Source of the DNA: Saprospiraceae bacterium
GTDB lineage: Bacteria > Bacteroidota > Bacteroidia > Chitinophagales > Saprospiraceae
Assembly (NCBI GenBank): GCA_016715405.1
Contig: JADKAE010000002.1
Location: forward strand, 186,001-250,000
Direction: 5' to 3'
Length of the DNA: 64,000 nucleotides
Both the position numbers and the translations under genes were made by a program. The notes below the pieces were generated by a model that searched no databases, had not been told where the DNA came from, and worked only from the letters and a program-made list of their open reading frames with translations. Below are positions 62,363-64,000 of the stretch, piece by piece. Numbering within the stretch: position 1 is the stretch's first letter; every line of letters starts with the position of its first letter.

Positions 62363-63115
62363 TTGGTGGCACAATTTCCACAACAACAGTTTAATTCAAC
62401 TGCCGATCGAAAAACAGAAAAGCCAAGCCTCGGCGTAACCTGTTTCGATTGCCATGTAAATGGCCACACCTCAGGCGCCATCCATTTGGTGGGCGACATC
62501 CGTCCGCAGGCCAACCGAAACCGTATCGAAACGCCTTCGCTGCGCGGCGTGAATATTCAGCGCCTTTTCGGTTCGCAACGGGCGCTTAAAACCGTGGAGG
62601 ATTTTACCGAATTTGAACAAAGGGCCGCATACTTCGACGGCGATCATTTGCTCGCGGCTAAAAAAGGGGTGAACGTGCTGGACAGAGGCAGCCAGGTTCA
62701 ATTTATGGCGGAGTTCCAGGAATTGCTTGATTTTCCACCGGCGCCCAAACTGGATATTTACGGCCGGCTTGATCCGAAAAAAGCGTCGGAAGCGGAATTG
62801 AGGGGCGAAACCCTGTTTTTTGGCAAAGCGAAATGTGCCGGTTGTCATGCACCGCCGTATTACACGGATAATGGCATGCATGATTTGCAGGTGGAACGCT
62901 TTTATAAATCGCAGACGATTAACGGGCAGTATATTCGCCCCGAAGGCGCTATTAAAACATTTCCACTAAGAGGAATAAAAGACTCGCCGCCGTATTTACA
63001 CGACGGCAGATTGCTCACCCTCGAAGATGTCGTGGAGTTTTTCAACCTTGTTCAACAAACCAAATTAAGCAGCGCTGAGAAAAAAGATATTGTTGCATTC
63101 ATTCGGCAATTGTAA
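62363..63115 (+). CDS. cytochrome c (CCP/MauG-like), haem-binding part
   Basis: Two c-type haem motifs: CFDCH in LGVTCFDCHVNGHTSGAIHL and CAGCH in GKAKCAGCHAPPYYTDNGMH. Between them comes RPQANRNRIETPSLRGVNIQRLFGSQ; after them GAIKTFPLRGIKDSPPYLHDGRLLTLEDVVEFFN, the C-terminal signature of di-haem cytochrome c peroxidase/MauG relatives with axial Met/His candidates. Exported, periplasmic. It could reduce peroxide or modify a protein residue; the partner is unknown. It continues the fragment before it. Gap 63116-63232 shows nothing. Confidence 0.82.
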   Translation: MVAQFPQQQFNSTADRKTEKPSLGVTCFDCHVNGHTSGAIHLVGDIRPQANRNRIETPSLRGVNIQRLFGSQRALKTVEDFTEFEQRAAYFDGDHLLAAKKGVNVLDRGSQVQFMAEFQELLDFPPAPKLDIYGRLDPKKASEAELRGETLFFGKAKCAGCHAPPYYTDNGMHDLQVERFYKSQTINGQYIRPEGAIKTFPLRGIKDSPPYLHDGRLLTLEDVVEFFNLVQQTKLSSAEKKDIVAFIRQL

Positions 63116-63232
63116 TATTTGCCGCGTATTCAAGTCAGCGAAGACCCATTTTTTCGTTTTTGAGTAAGAGCTTGTTCCAATGAGTACGGGAGTTTGTGCT
63201 AAAAATTTGATGCGTCGGCCCTGGGGAGTGAG

Positions 63233-64000
63233 TTACCGAAATGAAATCATACTCAAAGGCACACTATGCTCCACTCGTTGATTATTCCGGATATCAAAAA
63301 TTTCCATTTTGATTATCGGATCTGGTATGCCCCAATCCACGCTGATCAGGCCAAAATGGTTTTCCATAATGGGGCCTTCGATGCGGTTATCATTGGGTGT
63401 GGCAAAATGCCAGGTAGAAGTGATGCCGCTGGCGGTGACATCATAAATAGGGTACAGGCCGTCTTCGCGCAATACGGAGATTTCGCCGTAGTGCACATCG
63501 CCGCTGATGAACATTACGCCGCCGGCGCGGGTCTTTTTGATGAGCTGGAGCAAACGTTGGCGTTCGTGGGGAAAATTAGCCCAGGCTTCGTATCCGTTGA
63601 AGGAAATGCCAAACTGGGTGCCGGTGCCGATAATGCGGAGGTCGGCGGGTTTACGAAGTTCTGCTTCGAGCCATTGCCATTGGGTTTCACCGAGCAAGGT
63701 AGAGTCGGTGGTTTCATGGGGGTAATAATCGAGCGGATAGAAATAGCGGTCGTCCCAGTGCAATTCGCCGCGATAAGTACGCAGGTCGTCGCGGAAAGTA
63801 CGGTTGTCCAGCAGAATCACTTGCAAGCGTCGGCCTTGCACATCGAATAGGTACGAGGTATAAATGCCCTCGTGTTGCCGCCGGGGTGAATCGGCGGGTT
63901 CCTCCCAGAAGTCGAGAAAAATTGCTTTAGATTCTTGTTTGAAAGGGTAATGACGACCGGAGTCGTTCCAGCCGTAGTCGTGGTCGTCCCAGGTGGCTAG
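63233..64000 (-). CDS. PhoD-like alkaline phosphatase, cut by window end
   Basis: Reads from the last base (64000) without break: TWDDHDYGWNDSGRHYPFKQ, then IFLDFWEEPADSPRRQHEGI. It continues VILLDNRTFRDDLRTYRGEL, LLGETQWQWLEAELRKPADL and GVMFISGDVHYGEISVLRED. The D-D-H-D-Y-G and G-D-V-H-Y-G-E motifs are the metal ligands of the PhoD family (alkaline phosphatase D / phosphodiesterase). The N-terminal signal and start lie beyond the window. Members are secreted and cleave phosphomono- or diesters; the sequence TWDDHDYGWND is typical. Convergent with the cytochrome gene. Confidence 0.88.
   Translation of the reverse strand, partial: LATWDDHDYGWNDSGRHYPFKQESKAIFLDFWEEPADSPRRQHEGIYTSYLFDVQGRRLQVILLDNRTFRDDLRTYRGELHWDDRYFYPLDYYPHETTDSTLLGETQWQWLEAELRKPADLRIIGTGTQFGISFNGYEAWANFPHERQRLLQLIKKTRAGGVMFISGDVHYGEISVLREDGLYPIYDVTASGITSTWHFATPNDNRIEGPIMENHFGLISVDWGIPDPIIKMEIFDIRNNQRVEHSVPLSMISFR

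Overview
The window looks like a chromosome segment of a Bacteroidota bacterium, most probably of the class Saprospiria (Saprospiraceae / Haliscomenobacter-Lewinella type). The evidence is: several very large secreted multidomain proteins with SprB-like, PKD, LamG, FG-GAP and MopE-type modules; type A type IX secretion (T9SS) C-terminal sorting domains; a DUF1800/DUF1501 pair; a PadR-PspC pair; the archaeal-type prolyl-tRNA synthetase usual in this phylum; and a CHAT-TPR lipoprotein. No rRNA, tRNA, CRISPR array or phage was recognised.

Layout. 1-1337: tail of a TPR-membrane-LytTR regulator. 1412-17043: three secreted proteins in a row (an SLH/Rhs protein with an AT-rich C-terminal tip; a ~2700-residue adhesin-like protein ending in a dockerin-like module; a cohesin-like T9SS protein). 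17123-20137 (minus): DUF1800 then DUF1501. 20237-23489: a T9SS adhesin. 23530-24994 (minus): proS. 25252-29619: a Gly/Trp/Arg-rich secreted protein, an OmpP1/FadL-like porin and a YdjM-like membrane protein. 29686-33521 (minus): a GT2 glycosyltransferase and an M12B-like metalloprotease. 33705-40064: an aldehyde dehydrogenase, PadR-PspC, a TetR regulator (minus) and prfC. 40141-41040 (minus): a flavin-reductase-like protein. 41283-43694: a secreted subtilase. 43807-48508: a CHAT-TPR protease convergent with a sigma factor / membrane TPR protein operon. 48843-49919 (minus): an EEP-family nuclease/phosphatase. 50220-58514: a sulfur block of SulP, fused FeS/NrfD protein, sulfide:quinone oxidoreductase and molybdopterin oxidoreductase, interrupted by a four-helix-bundle (23S-IVP type) gene between inverted tandem repeats. 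58590-61465 (minus): two WG-repeat-type secreted proteins and a lipoprotein. 61788-63115: a multihaem cytochrome c. 63233-64000 (minus): a PhoD-like phosphatase cut by the window end.

Two things cut across the window. First, about three dozen single- or double-base frame breaks hit many genes, including the essential proS and the housekeeping gene prfC, often in homopolymers. I read these as consensus errors of a long-read assembly and describe the interrupted reading frames as parts of one gene. Second, many intergenic gaps hold long hairpins whose arms are short tandem repeats (7-, 8-, 10-, 13- and 16-mers). The sequence differs from gap to gap, but several share a common core.

The most interesting functional proposals are (i) a CRISPR-independent CHAT protease / membrane anti-sigma / sigma module, (ii) an inverted-repeat-flanked four-helix-bundle element inside a sulfide-to-sulfate oxidation block, with the tandem-armed hairpins as possible relatives, and (iii) a neighbouring dockerin-like / cohesin-like secreted pair.
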